From Catellatospora sp. KI3 (GTDB taxonomy: Bacteria; Actinomycetota; Actinomycetes; Mycobacteriales; Micromonosporaceae): a DNA stretch of 64,000 bases. The notes beneath the pieces are model-generated. The model saw only the letters and a list, made by a program, of their open reading frames with translations, had not been told where the DNA came from and did no database searches. The DNA is taken from positions 62,001 to 126,000 of the forward strand of contig NZ_JASAMB010000012.1 in the NCBI RefSeq assembly GCF_029948125.1, in the 5' to 3' direction. The position numbers were made by a program, and so were the translations under genes. Shown piece after piece: positions 42,288 through 50,589 of this stretch. Numbering within the stretch: position 1 is the first letter of the stretch; every line of letters starts with the position of its first letter.

Positions 42288-42680
42288 TCAGGGCAGGTGC
42301 GCGCGCATCCAGGCGCGGCAGCTCTCGGCGTCAGGGTGGGCGCAGTCGGCGAGGTGGCGCAGCAGGGCTTCGGCGGTACGCAGCAGCGCGATCTTCTCGA
42401 TCACCTCGGGCAGCTTGCCCGCCGCGTACCGTGCCCGCTGCTGCGGATCGGAGGCGTCCAGGATCAGCATTATCTCCTCGACGCTGGCGCCCAGCCCTTG
42501 GCACAACCTGATCATCTCGGCCCGGTCCAGGTCCGCCGCCTGGTACCGGCGATGGCCGTTGACCAGCCGCTGCGGCACCAGCAGCCCTTCGGCGTCCCAG
42601 TAGCGCAGCGTGGTGGCGGGCACCTTCGACCGGGCGGCGAACTCCGCCACGGTCCACTGCGCGGTGCTCGGCTCGGCCAC
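42288..42680 (-). CDS. MerR-family regulator
   Basis: A 130-residue MerR protein. The winged helix has WTVAEFAARSKVPATTLRYWDAEGLL, then NGHRRYQAADLDRAEMIRLCQGLG; the dimerisation helix is SVEEIMLILDASDPQQRARY, then LPEVIEKIALLRTAEALLRHLADC. A C-terminal CAHPDAESCRAW with two Cys could sense thiol-reactive or metal species, but this is speculative. GTG start at 42680. It is divergent from the NAD(P)-binding gene and an 18-bp palindrome lies between them, 21 bp upstream of its start. Confidence 0.87.
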   Translation of the reverse strand: MAEPSTAQWTVAEFAARSKVPATTLRYWDAEGLLVPQRLVNGHRRYQAADLDRAEMIRLCQGLGASVEEIMLILDASDPQQRARYAAGKLPEVIEKIALLRTAEALLRHLADCAHPDAESCRAWMRAHLP

Positions 42681-42697
42681 GGCACGCTCCCGCTCGC

Positions 42698-42728
42698 TTG
42701 ACTTCGAGTCGACTCGAAGGTGTGGCAT
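42698..42728 (+). promoter_or_regulatory. MerR-type promoter with perfect 18-bp operator
   Basis: TTGACT (42698-42703), a 19-bp spacer typical of MerR activation, and TGGCAT (42723-42728). CTTCGAGTCGACTCGAAG (42702-42719) is a perfect palindrome in the spacer. It drives the NAD(P)-binding gene and is probably bound by the divergent MerR protein. Confidence 0.65.
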
Positions 42729-42773
42729 GCACCGTACCCACGCACCGGCGATGGGTTGAAGGTGAGGAGCCAC

Positions 42774-43439
42774 ATGTCCATTCGCATCACCGTGCTCGGC
42801 GCCACCGGCCGGGTCGGCGCCCTCGTGGTCCGGCAGGCCCTGGCCCAGGGTCGGCAGGTGACCGTCCTGGTCCGCGACGCGGGGCGGCTGCCCGCCGACC
42901 TGCCGGGCCGCAGCGGCCTGCGGGTCGTGACCGGACAGATCGACGATCCGGTGGCGGTGGCCGAGGCGGTGAGCCCGGCCCCGGACGCGGTCGTCGTCTG
43001 CGCCGGGCTGCGCTACCGGCGCGGTCACCCGTGGAGTGGTGTCGCGGGCCGGTCCGACGTCGTGCCGGCAGCGGTGCGCGCCCTGCTCCCGGCCGTGCCG
43101 CCCAGCACCAGGCTGGTGCTGCTCAGCGCCGTCGGCGTCGGCGAGTCGTGGCAGCGCCTGCCGTGGATCGCCAGGGCCGTCATCGGTACGAGTTCACTGC
43201 GTACGGCGTACCGGCAACTCGGTGCGGCCGAGCGGCTGCTGGCCGGGGTGCCGAACCCGGTGACCGTGGTCCGCGCGGTGACGCTCACGGACGGACCGGG
43301 CAGCGGGCGGACGGTGAACGCCACCGGGCGCCCGCTGCGCGGCAATCCGACGGTGCCCCGGGCGGACGTGGCCGCGCTGCTGCTCGACTGCTCGGCCGAG
43401 GCGCACCAGGGCTCGCGCGTGCTCGTCGCGGCGGCCTGA
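42774..43439 (+). CDS. NAD(P)-binding, atypical SDR (NmrA/NAD(P)H-binding type)
   Basis: A 221-residue Rossmann protein. ITVLGATGRVGALVVRQALAQG is the GATGxxG motif of atypical SDRs (SDR_a5-like); VVVCAGLRYRRGHPW and LVLLSAVGVGESWQ follow. The active-site YxxxK is not evident, as in NmrA or flavin-reductase-like members. GGTGAGGAG precedes ATG 42774. It is controlled by a MerR-type promoter, suggesting induction by a small molecule and a redox or detoxification role. A 14-bp hairpin follows the gene. Confidence 0.82.
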   Translation: MSIRITVLGATGRVGALVVRQALAQGRQVTVLVRDAGRLPADLPGRSGLRVVTGQIDDPVAVAEAVSPAPDAVVVCAGLRYRRGHPWSGVAGRSDVVPAAVRALLPAVPPSTRLVLLSAVGVGESWQRLPWIARAVIGTSSLRTAYRQLGAAERLLAGVPNPVTVVRAVTLTDGPGSGRTVNATGRPLRGNPTVPRADVAALLLDCSAEAHQGSRVLVAAA

Positions 43440-43449
43440 CCGGCGCCGA

Positions 43450-43496
43450 CGCCGACTGTGCCCGAACGGGGCAGCCGCCGCCGGGCACAGTCGGCG
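43450..43496 (+). terminator. Hairpin terminator after the NAD(P)-binding gene
   Basis: Perfect 14-bp arms CGCCGACTGTGCCC and complement (43450-43463/43483-43496) with a 19-nt loop, starting 10 nt after the stop. Confidence 0.8.
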
Positions 43497-43548
43497 GGCA
43501 GTAGAACGTTATTGCGATCTTCGATGTCTGGGAGTACAACAAATTCAC

Positions 43549-43592
43549 TGTGTTCGATATCGGAAAAAGGCGCCATGTCGCCATCGAACACA
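43549..43592. promoter_or_regulatory. Inverted repeat upstream of the alpha-galactosidase gene
   Basis: TGTGTTCGAT (43549-43558) and ATCGAACACA (43583-43592), perfect 10-bp arms separated by 24 bp, ending 19 nt before the GTG. Either paired half-sites for a regulator or a leader hairpin that brings the ribosome-binding site near a stem. Confidence 0.45.
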
Positions 43593-43611
43593 CTCCGTCC
43601 CAGGAGGAATC

Positions 43612-45684
43612 GTGCGCAGACTCGCTCTCCTGCTCGCGGTCGGGCTGACCGCGGCGATCGCACCGGTGGGCCCGCCCGCCCAGGCGTCCACCCCGGTGGT
43701 CCAGACCACGGCCCCGACGATGGGCTGGAACAGCTGGAACCGGTTCGGCTGCAACATCGACGAGAACCTGATCCGGGCGACCGCCGACGCGATCGTGGCC
43801 AAGGGCCTCGACACCGCCGGATACCGGTACGTCAACATCGACGACTGCTGGATGGCACCCACCCGCGACGCCCAGGGCCGGCTCCAGGCCGACCCCGTCC
43901 GCTTCCCCTCCGGCATCGCGTCCCTGGCCGCGTACGTACACGGCAAGGGCCTGAAGCTCGGCATCTACTCCTCGGCCGGCACCGCGACCTGCCAGGGGCT
44001 GCCCGCGAGCCTCGACCACGAGGTCGTCGACGCGCAGACCTGGGCCTCGTGGGGCGTCGACCTGCTGAAGTACGACAACTGCAACAACCTGGGCCGACCC
44101 GCGATCCAGCGGTACAAGGCGATGGGCGACGCGCTGAAGGCGGCCGGGCGCCCGATCGTCTACAGCATCTGCAACTGGGGCGACGACACGCCGTGGATCT
44201 TCGGGCCGAACGTGGGCGGCAGCCTCTGGCGCACCACCGGTGACATCAGCGACTCGTGGAACAGCATGACCGGCATCCTGGACCAGCAGGCCGGGCTGGA
44301 GCCGTTCGCGCGCCGGGGCGCCTACAACGACCCGGACATGCTGGAGGTCGGCAACGGCGGCATGACCACCGCCGAGTACACGTCGCACTTCAGCCTCTGG
44401 GCGCTGCTCAACGCGCCGCTGCTGCTGGGCAACGACCTGCGCTCGGTCAACGACACCACCCTGTCCATCGTCCGCAACGCCGACGTGATCGCGGTTGACC
44501 AGGATTGGGGCGGCTCCCAGGGGCGGCGGGTGCGCGACGACGGCGAGACCGAGGTCTGGGCCAAGCCGATGTCCGACGGCTCGGTCGCGGTGGTGCTGTT
44601 CAACCGTACGGCCGCCACCGCCACGGTCGCGACCAGCGCGGCCGAGCTCGGCCTGGGCGGGTCGTCGAGCTACAACCTGAAGAACCTCTGGTCCGGTGCC
44701 ACGTCCACCAGCACCGGCGCAGTCTCGGGCAGCGTCGCCTCGCACGGCGTGGTCATGTACCGGATCAGCCGGTCCGGCACCACCCAGGCCGCCCCGGCCG
44801 CAGGGACGTACCAGGTCGGCGACATGGCCTGGCTGGCCTCGACCAACCGCTGGGGTCCGGCCGAGCGCAACCGGTCCAACAAGGAGCAGGCGGCCGGGGA
44901 CGGCACCACCCTGACCATCAACGGCACCACGTACGCCAAGGGCGTCGGCGTGCACGCCGACAGCTCGGTGCACCTGTGGCTGGGGCGGGCCTGCCCGCTG
45001 TTCACCGCCCAGGTCGGCATCGACGACGAGGTCAGCAGCGCGGCCGCGGGCGTCCGCTTCCAGGTCTACGGGGACGGGAAGCTGCTGGCCTACACCGACG
45101 TCAAGACCGCCAGCCAGGGCGCGACCACGCTGAGCGTGCCCACGGCCGGGTACGCGACGCTGGAGCTGCGGGCCGCCGACGGCCGCAACGGCATCGACTA
45201 CGACCACGGCGACTGGGGCGCGGCGACGCTCACCTGCACCACGGCCGGCACCGGGTCGAACGCCTCCGACCTGGCCTGGACCTCGTCCAGCAACGGCTGG
45301 GGCGCGGCCGAGCGCGACCAGTCCAACGGCGAGACCGCCACCGGTGACGGCGTCGTGCCGGTGGTCGGCGGCGTCAGCTACGTCAAGGGCATCGGTACGC
45401 ACGCCGCCAGCGACATCGCGCTCGCGCTCAACGGCACCTGCCAGCGCTTCACGGCGGTGGTCGGGATCGACGGCGAGGTGACGTCGGCGGCGGCCAGCTC
45501 GGTCTTCACGGTGGTCGCGGACGGGGTCACGCTCTGGACGAGCCCCACGCTGCGCGCCGGGGCCGCCGCCACGGTGGACGTGAGCGTGGCCGGTCGGTCC
45601 ACGCTCCGGCTGGTGGTCGCCGACGCTGGTGACGGCAACGCCTATGACCACGGCAGTTGGGGTGGAGTGCGCTTGAGCTGCTGA
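43612..45684 (+). CDS. Secreted GH27 alpha-galactosidase with two NPCBM domains
   Basis: A 690-residue secreted glycosidase. After the signal peptide (1 to about 25, cut near AQA-ST) comes a GH27 (beta/alpha)8 domain with MGWNSWNRFGC, nucleophile Asp155 (LLKYDNCN) and the acid/base region GAYNDPDMLEVG (240-242). A C-terminal beta domain ends near residue 390. Two NPCBM/CBM51 modules follow (about 405-545 and 550-690), recognisable by YAKGVGVHADSSVHLWL/YVKGIGTHAASDIALAL, DYDHGDW and AYDHGSW. It releases terminal alpha-galactose from oligo- and polysaccharides outside the cell. GTG start with AGGAGG 4 nt upstream. Confidence 0.95.
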   Translation: MRRLALLLAVGLTAAIAPVGPPAQASTPVVQTTAPTMGWNSWNRFGCNIDENLIRATADAIVAKGLDTAGYRYVNIDDCWMAPTRDAQGRLQADPVRFPSGIASLAAYVHGKGLKLGIYSSAGTATCQGLPASLDHEVVDAQTWASWGVDLLKYDNCNNLGRPAIQRYKAMGDALKAAGRPIVYSICNWGDDTPWIFGPNVGGSLWRTTGDISDSWNSMTGILDQQAGLEPFARRGAYNDPDMLEVGNGGMTTAEYTSHFSLWALLNAPLLLGNDLRSVNDTTLSIVRNADVIAVDQDWGGSQGRRVRDDGETEVWAKPMSDGSVAVVLFNRTAATATVATSAAELGLGGSSSYNLKNLWSGATSTSTGAVSGSVASHGVVMYRISRSGTTQAAPAAGTYQVGDMAWLASTNRWGPAERNRSNKEQAAGDGTTLTINGTTYAKGVGVHADSSVHLWLGRACPLFTAQVGIDDEVSSAAAGVRFQVYGDGKLLAYTDVKTASQGATTLSVPTAGYATLELRAADGRNGIDYDHGDWGAATLTCTTAGTGSNASDLAWTSSSNGWGAAERDQSNGETATGDGVVPVVGGVSYVKGIGTHAASDIALALNGTCQRFTAVVGIDGEVTSAAASSVFTVVADGVTLWTSPTLRAGAAATVDVSVAGRSTLRLVVADAGDGNAYDHGSWGGVRLSC

Positions 45685-45690
45685 ATCAAA

Positions 45691-45725
45691 CCGCCGCCGC
45701 GACTCGGGTCGAGTCGCGGCGGCGG
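45691..45725. terminator. Bidirectional hairpin terminator
   Basis: Perfect 16-bp arms (CCGCCGCCGCGACTCG and complement) with a 3-nt loop, between the alpha-galactosidase stop and the convergent secreted-protein stop. Confidence 0.88.
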
Positions 45726-45730
45726 TCGTG

Positions 45731-46546
45731 TCACGGGGTGGCGGCTGGGAAGTTCCTCACCGGGCACGTGTTCGGGGTCGCCGGGTCCACCAGCTTCAAC
45801 GCGTGCGCGATGCCGTCCTCGGGCACCTGCGGCAGCTCGGGTTCCCGGTCCCCGACGAACACCAGGGCATGCCATCCGGTGACGGTGGCCGTGTACTTCG
45901 TACACCCGTCGACGACCGCCGCCGACTGGCCGGACGCTGCGGCGGTCCGGTTGCGGACGTAGGTGGACGGCGTACCCGCTGTGCTGCTGACCAGGTAGAG
46001 ATGCTGGGCTGCGGTGGGTGTGGTGGCCCAGAACGCCTGGCCAGAGGTGAGCCAGATGTCGGCGATGGAGACGATGTCGTGATCGGCCAGGACCGCGAAG
46101 GCCAGGTCCGGATCGGACGCGCCGGTGCTGCCCGGGTGCGTGACCGCCGGCAGCACGATCGTGCTCGCCCCGGTCTGGCGCTCGACCGAGTAGGTCCCCG
46201 ACCCGCTGTACGCGGTGACCGTCGCCAGGTAGCGGCCGACCGGCCGGAACCCGCTGTTGGAGTTGACCGCGATGAAGTCGGTGCGGCCGGTGCCCTGCGT
46301 GCTGGTGCCCAGGGCGGTGCCGCCGCCGGAGAGCGCGAGGTCGAAGTCGCCGCTGCCCGGTGACTGCAGCGCGACCACCGACCAGTAGGTGTCGGTAGTG
46401 CTGTAGTGGTAGGACTGCGGCGTGGCCGACAGGGTGACCGAGTCGTTCGACAGGTATACGGACGCCGCGGCGATGCCTGGTGCGGCCAGCACCAGCAGTC
46501 CGGTGGCAGCCGCGGCGGCGAGAGCGGCGAGACGGCGAGGTGACAC
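45731..46546 (-). CDS. Secreted hypothetical beta-rich protein
   Basis: A 271-residue exported protein. GTG 46546 is chosen because GGAGG lies 4 nt upstream; an Ala-rich signal peptide (RRLAALAAAAATGLLVLAA) follows. The mature part is beta-rich and Ser/Thr-rich (VYLSNDSVTLSATPQSYHYS, FDLALSGGGTALG, GRYLATVTAYSGSGTYSVE), resembling bacterial pre-peptidase or jelly-roll modules. Two Cys near the end (DGCTKY, NTCPVRNF) may form a disulfide. I do not recognise a family. It is convergent with the alpha-galactosidase gene. Confidence 0.7.
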   Translation of the reverse strand: MSPRRLAALAAAAATGLLVLAAPGIAAASVYLSNDSVTLSATPQSYHYSTTDTYWSVVALQSPGSGDFDLALSGGGTALGTSTQGTGRTDFIAVNSNSGFRPVGRYLATVTAYSGSGTYSVERQTGASTIVLPAVTHPGSTGASDPDLAFAVLADHDIVSIADIWLTSGQAFWATTPTAAQHLYLVSSTAGTPSTYVRNRTAAASGQSAAVVDGCTKYTATVTGWHALVFVGDREPELPQVPEDGIAHALKLVDPATPNTCPVRNFPAATP

Positions 46547-46658
46547 TGTTCCTCCAGGGGTGGTCACCGCGACGGTAGCCCCGAAACAAGATCCAGGCTG
46601 TCGGGTTGCCGATCAGTTCAGGCCTGTCGCGGGCCTTCGTCGGCAACCTGTCACGCGC

Positions 46659-46695
46659 CTGCCGTCGGACCGGCGCACCGCCGGTCCGACGGCAG
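46659..46695 (-). terminator. Hairpin terminator of the GH43-like gene
   Basis: Perfect 16-bp arms (CTGCCGTCGGACCGGC and complement) with a 5-nt loop, 24 nt beyond the GH43-like stop. Confidence 0.85.
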
Positions 46696-46719
46696 CCGGC
46701 CGTACCGATCGGGCGCCGG

Positions 46720-47706
46720 TCAGACGGCGCGGGCGACCGCGATGGTGGCGTCGAGGCGGGGTCCTGCCTCGTAGAACATGTACTGCACGCCGCCGTCGGT
46801 GCCGAAGGACGGGGCGGCGCTGCGGCCCCGGTCGGGAGCGCCGTCCAGGGCGTAGTGGAACACCCCGAGGTGCACCTCGCGGTCGAAGCTGTTGCCGACC
46901 TCGGTGAGGTACATGTCGCCGCTGCCGCCGTGGTAGACGATGTAGGCGGTTTCGTTGCGCTTGAGCAGGTGTGCGCCGGAGATGTCGGTCTGCCCGTCCG
47001 GGCCGGGGGTGACCAGCGGGGTGGGGTCGTAGGACCAGGACTTGCCGTCGGCCGACCACCCCCAGAAGATCTTGCGGGTACCGCCGGTGACGCCCATGAA
47101 CACCATGACGTACTTGTTCCCGAGGCCGGGCACCGCGTGCTCGAACACCCGGGCGTACGACGTCTCGGTGGCGCCCGGGATGACGCCGGTGTGCAGCACC
47201 CGCCCGAAGTAGGTGAAGTTGACGCCGTCGGTGGACCAGGCCATCCGGGTCGTGTGGTTCTCGCCGTGGTAGTACAGGTAGAACTTCGAGTTCGCGGCGT
47301 TCCAGATGACGTGCGGCGACGACACGTGGCTCACCGAGTAGTGCGGTGACCACACGTTCTTCACGATCGGGTTGTTCGGGTACTCGGTGAACTGGCCGCC
47401 CAGCGAGTTGCCGTAGGCCAGGCAGATGCCGCCGGGGGCGTCGTGCGGGGCGTAGTAGAGGTAGTACCGGGCCAGCGGGGCGGCGAGCTTGTCGTACACC
47501 CCGCGGATGCACGGGAAGATCAGCTCGCCGGTGGGGTTGTAGCGCAGGTTGGCCTTGGTGAACGGGGTCCCGAGGTACTTGTACGTCGGGAAGCCGGCCG
47601 GGGCGGCGTGGGCGGTGCCGCCGAGCAGCGTGGCCGCGCCGAGCCCGCCGGCCGCCACCGCGGCGGTGCCCTTGAGGAGCTGCCGCCGGTTGAGGGACGG
47701 GTTCAT
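46720..47706 (-). CDS. Tat-exported GH43-like five-bladed propeller protein
   Basis: A 328-residue exported protein. The twin-arginine signal is NRRQLLKGTAAVAAGG. The mature protein is a five-bladed beta-propeller of the GH43/GH32 superfamily type: LARYYLYYAPHD, SSPHVIWNAANSKFYLYYHGEN, TRMAWSTDGVNFTYFG, KIFWGWSADGKSWSYDP, AYIVYHGGSGDMYL. An Asp in APHDAPGG and a Glu in GENHTTR are candidate acids but no GH43 triad can be placed confidently, so it may be a distant hydrolase or a binding protein. Divergent from the LacI operon with a CTAATACGAATTAG operator 78 bp upstream. ATG with AGGAGG. Confidence 0.75.
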   Translation of the reverse strand: MNPSLNRRQLLKGTAAVAAGGLGAATLLGGTAHAAPAGFPTYKYLGTPFTKANLRYNPTGELIFPCIRGVYDKLAAPLARYYLYYAPHDAPGGICLAYGNSLGGQFTEYPNNPIVKNVWSPHYSVSHVSSPHVIWNAANSKFYLYYHGENHTTRMAWSTDGVNFTYFGRVLHTGVIPGATETSYARVFEHAVPGLGNKYVMVFMGVTGGTRKIFWGWSADGKSWSYDPTPLVTPGPDGQTDISGAHLLKRNETAYIVYHGGSGDMYLTEVGNSFDREVHLGVFHYALDGAPDRGRSAAPSFGTDGGVQYMFYEAGPRLDATIAVARAV

Positions 47707-47783
47707 CGGTGGTGCCTCCTGTCGATGGAGTTAACCGAAAGTAACCGGAAGTCTGGGCGTCGGCGCGCGGGTGCGTCAAGGGG

Positions 47784-47797
47784 CTAATACGAATTAG
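47784..47797. promoter_or_regulatory. LacI-family operator 1
   Basis: CTAATACGAATTAG: CTAAT/ATTAG arms around a central CG, the LacI-type pseudo-palindrome. It lies 78 bp upstream of the GH43-like start. Confidence 0.7.
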
Positions 47798-47836
47798 TTC
47801 AGGAGATTCGATCGCGCTCGATTTGCCGCCGAGGTC

Positions 47837-47865
47837 TTGACGAACCCGGAGGGCGGCAGCAATAT
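47837..47865 (+). promoter_or_regulatory. Predicted promoter of the lacI glycan operon
   Basis: TTGACG (47837-47842), 17-bp spacer, CAATAT (47860-47865). The start would be near 47872, so operator 2 lies just inside the leader. Confidence 0.5.
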
Positions 47866-47883
47866 GTCATCTCACCGAAACAA

Positions 47884-47897
47884 CTAATGCGCATTAG
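47884..47897. promoter_or_regulatory. LacI-family operator 2 (perfect palindrome)
   Basis: CTAATGCGCATTAG is a perfect 14-bp palindrome with the same CTAATNCGNATTAG consensus as operator 1, exactly 100 bp away. It overlaps the transcribed leader of lacI, 21 nt before the GTG. Confidence 0.75.
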
Positions 47898-47918
47898 CCA
47901 GAGGATTGGACACGTACC

Positions 47919-48980
47919 GTGACCGGAGCAGCCCGCAGGCGGGTGACCCAGCAGGACATCGCCCGGATGACCGGGGTCAGCCAGGCCACCGTCTCGCTCG
48001 TGCTCAACGGGCGCGCCGAGGACAGCGTGAAGCTGTCGGCCGAGACCCGCGAGCGGGTGCTGCGCGCGATCGCCGAGACCGGCTACGTCGCCGACCCGAT
48101 CGCGCGGCGGCTGGCCGCCCGGCACAACCGCATCCTGGGCGTGTTCACCTACGAGCCGGTGTTCCCCAGCGCCAACAGCGACTTCTACCACCCGTTCCTG
48201 GTCGGCATCGAGCAGCAGGCCGAGCAGCTCGGCTGCGACCTGCTGCTGCTGACCAGCGCGCCGGTCGTCGACGGCCAGCGCCGCATCTTCCACCAGGACA
48301 ACCGGCTGCGCCTGGCCGACGGCAGCATCCTGCTGGGCCGCTCGCTGGACCGCTCCGACCTGGCCCGGCTGCTGGCCGAGGAGGTGCCGTTCGTGTCGAT
48401 CGGCCGCCGCGACGACGCGGGCGGCCCGGTGCCCAGCGTCGGCGCCGACTACCCAGCCGCGGTCGCGGTGCTGGTGCGCCGGGCCGTCGAGCTGGGCCAT
48501 GAGCGCCTGGCGTACCTGGGCCAGGGCGCCGGACCGGAGTCGTGGGCCGACCGTATGCGCGGGTTCCGCACCGCCGTCGCGGGCGCCGGGGTCACCGGCG
48601 TGCACTACCCCACCCGCGAACCCTCCGGTACACCCGCGGAGGCCACCGAGCCCGGCCCGGACCTGGCCGCGGCGCTGGACGCCGCGCTGGCCGCCGGGGT
48701 TACGGCGGTGCTGGCCGAGGAGCACGCCGACGGGGTGGCGCTGCACGAGCTGGCCCGCTCGCGCGGGGTGCGGCTGTCCATCGCGACGCTCGGCGAGCCG
48801 ACCCGGGCCGCGCCGGCCACCGAGACCGAGTTCACCAGCCTGCGGATCCCCCGGCAGGCGATGGGCGCCCAGGCCGTCGAGGTCCTGATGGCGGTCATCG
48901 AGGGCACGCCCGGACCGCGCCAGCGGCTGCTGCCGTGCGAGGTCGTGCCCGGCACCACGCTCATCGAAAGAGGTATCTGA
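47919..48980 (+). CDS. LacI-family transcriptional regulator
   Basis: A 353-residue LacI/GalR regulator. The helix-turn-helix is VTQQDIARMTGVSQATVSLVLNGR with the hinge DPIARRLAARHNRILGVFTYE. The periplasmic-binding-protein-like domain (about 70-353) has FYHPFLVGIEQQAEQLGCDLLLLTS, PFVSIGRRDDAGG and an ending of IPRQAMGAQAVEVLMAVIEG, then VVPGTTLIERG. GTG start at 47919. It heads a sugar-uptake operon and should repress both that operon and the divergent GH43-like gene through the two CTAATNCGNATTAG sites, released by a sugar ligand. Confidence 0.92.
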   Translation: MTGAARRRVTQQDIARMTGVSQATVSLVLNGRAEDSVKLSAETRERVLRAIAETGYVADPIARRLAARHNRILGVFTYEPVFPSANSDFYHPFLVGIEQQAEQLGCDLLLLTSAPVVDGQRRIFHQDNRLRLADGSILLGRSLDRSDLARLLAEEVPFVSIGRRDDAGGPVPSVGADYPAAVAVLVRRAVELGHERLAYLGQGAGPESWADRMRGFRTAVAGAGVTGVHYPTREPSGTPAEATEPGPDLAAALDAALAAGVTAVLAEEHADGVALHELARSRGVRLSIATLGEPTRAAPATETEFTSLRIPRQAMGAQAVEVLMAVIEGTPGPRQRLLPCEVVPGTTLIERGI

Positions 48981-48981
48981 C

Positions 48982-50559
48982 ATGCGGGCTGAGATCCTGG
49001 TCGTCGGCGGCGGCCTGGGCGGCGTCGCGGCGGCGCTGGGTGCGCTGCGGGCCGGTCGCCGGGTCGTGCTCACCGAGGAGTACGACTGGCTCGGCGGCCA
49101 GCTGACCAGCCAGGCCGTCCCCCCGGACGAGCACAGCTGGGTGGAGCAGTTCGGGGTGACCGCGAGCTACCGCGCGCTGCGCGAGGGCATCCGCGACCAC
49201 TACCGGCGGCACTACCCGCTGACGCCGGCGGCGCGGGCGTGGCGCGAGCTGAACCCCGGCGGCGGGCACGTCAGCCGCCTGTGCCACGAGCCGCGGGTGG
49301 CGGTGGCGGTGATCGAGGCGATGCTGGCGCCGTACCGGTCGTCGGGGCGGTTGACGGTGCTGCAGCCGTACCGGCCGGTGGCCGCCGAGGTGGACGGCGA
49401 CCGGGTCGGCGCGGTGACCGTGCAGCACTGCCGCACCGGCGAAGAAATCACCATCGAGGCTGCGTACGTGCTGGACGCGACCGAGACCGGCGAGCTGCTG
49501 CCGCTGACCGGCACCGAGTACGTCACCGGCTTCGAGTCCCGCCACGACACCGGCGAGCCGAGCGCACCGGATGCGGCGCAGCCGATGAACATGCAGGCGG
49601 TGTCGGTGTGCTTCGCGATCGACCACGTCGACGGCGACCACACCATCGACAAGCCCGCCCAGTACGACTTCTGGCGCGCGTACCGGCCGGACTTCTGGGG
49701 CGACCGGCTGCTGTCGTTCCGCTCCCCCAACCCGCGCACGCTGGCGATCAGCGAGCGCAGCTTCACCCCGAACCCCGACGACGACCCGCTGTCGGTCGTC
49801 GCGGACCAGCGGTTGAGCCCCGGCGACGGCAACCTCTGGACGTTCCGGCGCATCGCGGCCCGCAAGCTGTTCGCGCCCGGCACGTACGACAGCGACATCT
49901 GCCTGGTCAACTGGCCGATGATCGACTATTTCGAGGGCCCGGTCATCGACGTGCCGGACGCGGCGGAGCACCTGGCCAACGCGCGGCAGCTGTCGCTGTC
50001 GGTCCTCTACTGGCTGCAGACCGAGGCCGGGTTCCCCGGGCTGCGGCTGCGCGGCGACGTCACCGGCGGCTCGGCCGACGGCCTGGCGGTCGCGCCCTAC
50101 ATCCGCGAGTCGCGGCGGATCCGGGCCGAGTACACCGTGGTCGAGCAGGACCTGTCGCTGGCCGTACGCGGCGACAAGGGCGCGGTGTCCTACCACGACG
50201 CGGTCGGGGTCGGCATGTACCGCATCGACCTGCACCCCTCCACCGGCGGCGACAACTACATCGACGTCGGGTCCTGCCCCTTCGAGATCCCTCTCGGCGC
50301 GCTGATCCCGCGCCGGATGGAGAACCTGCTGCCCGCGGGCAAGAACATCGGCACCACCCACATCACCAACGGCTCGTTCCGGCTGCATCCGGTCGAGTGG
50401 AACGTCGGTGAGGTCGCGGGGGCGCTGGCCGCGTACAGCCTGTCGCACGAGACCACGCCGCGAGGCGTGCGCAACAGCCCCGAGCTGCTCTCGGGGTTCC
50501 AGGCACAGCTGGTCCGCGACGGCGTCGAGCTGCGCTGGCCCGACGTGTCCGGTTACTGA
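48982..50559 (+). CDS. FAD-dependent oxidoreductase (FAD_oxidored type) in a glycan operon
   Basis: A 525-residue flavoprotein. N-terminal FAD motif EILVVGGGLGGVAAALGALRAG, then EEYDWLGGQLTSQ, is typical of the PF12831-type family; LDATETGELLPLTG and GENLLPAGKNIGTTHITNG-like (MENLLPAGKN) elements follow. There is no signal peptide, so it acts in the cytoplasm, possibly oxidising or dehydrating an imported sugar or sugar acid. ATG lies 1 nt after the lacI stop. Members are frequent in actinobacterial sugar loci, but the reaction is not known to me. Confidence 0.82.
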   Translation: MRAEILVVGGGLGGVAAALGALRAGRRVVLTEEYDWLGGQLTSQAVPPDEHSWVEQFGVTASYRALREGIRDHYRRHYPLTPAARAWRELNPGGGHVSRLCHEPRVAVAVIEAMLAPYRSSGRLTVLQPYRPVAAEVDGDRVGAVTVQHCRTGEEITIEAAYVLDATETGELLPLTGTEYVTGFESRHDTGEPSAPDAAQPMNMQAVSVCFAIDHVDGDHTIDKPAQYDFWRAYRPDFWGDRLLSFRSPNPRTLAISERSFTPNPDDDPLSVVADQRLSPGDGNLWTFRRIAARKLFAPGTYDSDICLVNWPMIDYFEGPVIDVPDAAEHLANARQLSLSVLYWLQTEAGFPGLRLRGDVTGGSADGLAVAPYIRESRRIRAEYTVVEQDLSLAVRGDKGAVSYHDAVGVGMYRIDLHPSTGGDNYIDVGSCPFEIPLGALIPRRMENLLPAGKNIGTTHITNGSFRLHPVEWNVGEVAGALAAYSLSHETTPRGVRNSPELLSGFQAQLVRDGVELRWPDVSGY

Positions 50560-50589
50560 GTGTTTCCGACTATGGAGTTGGAGTTCCTG

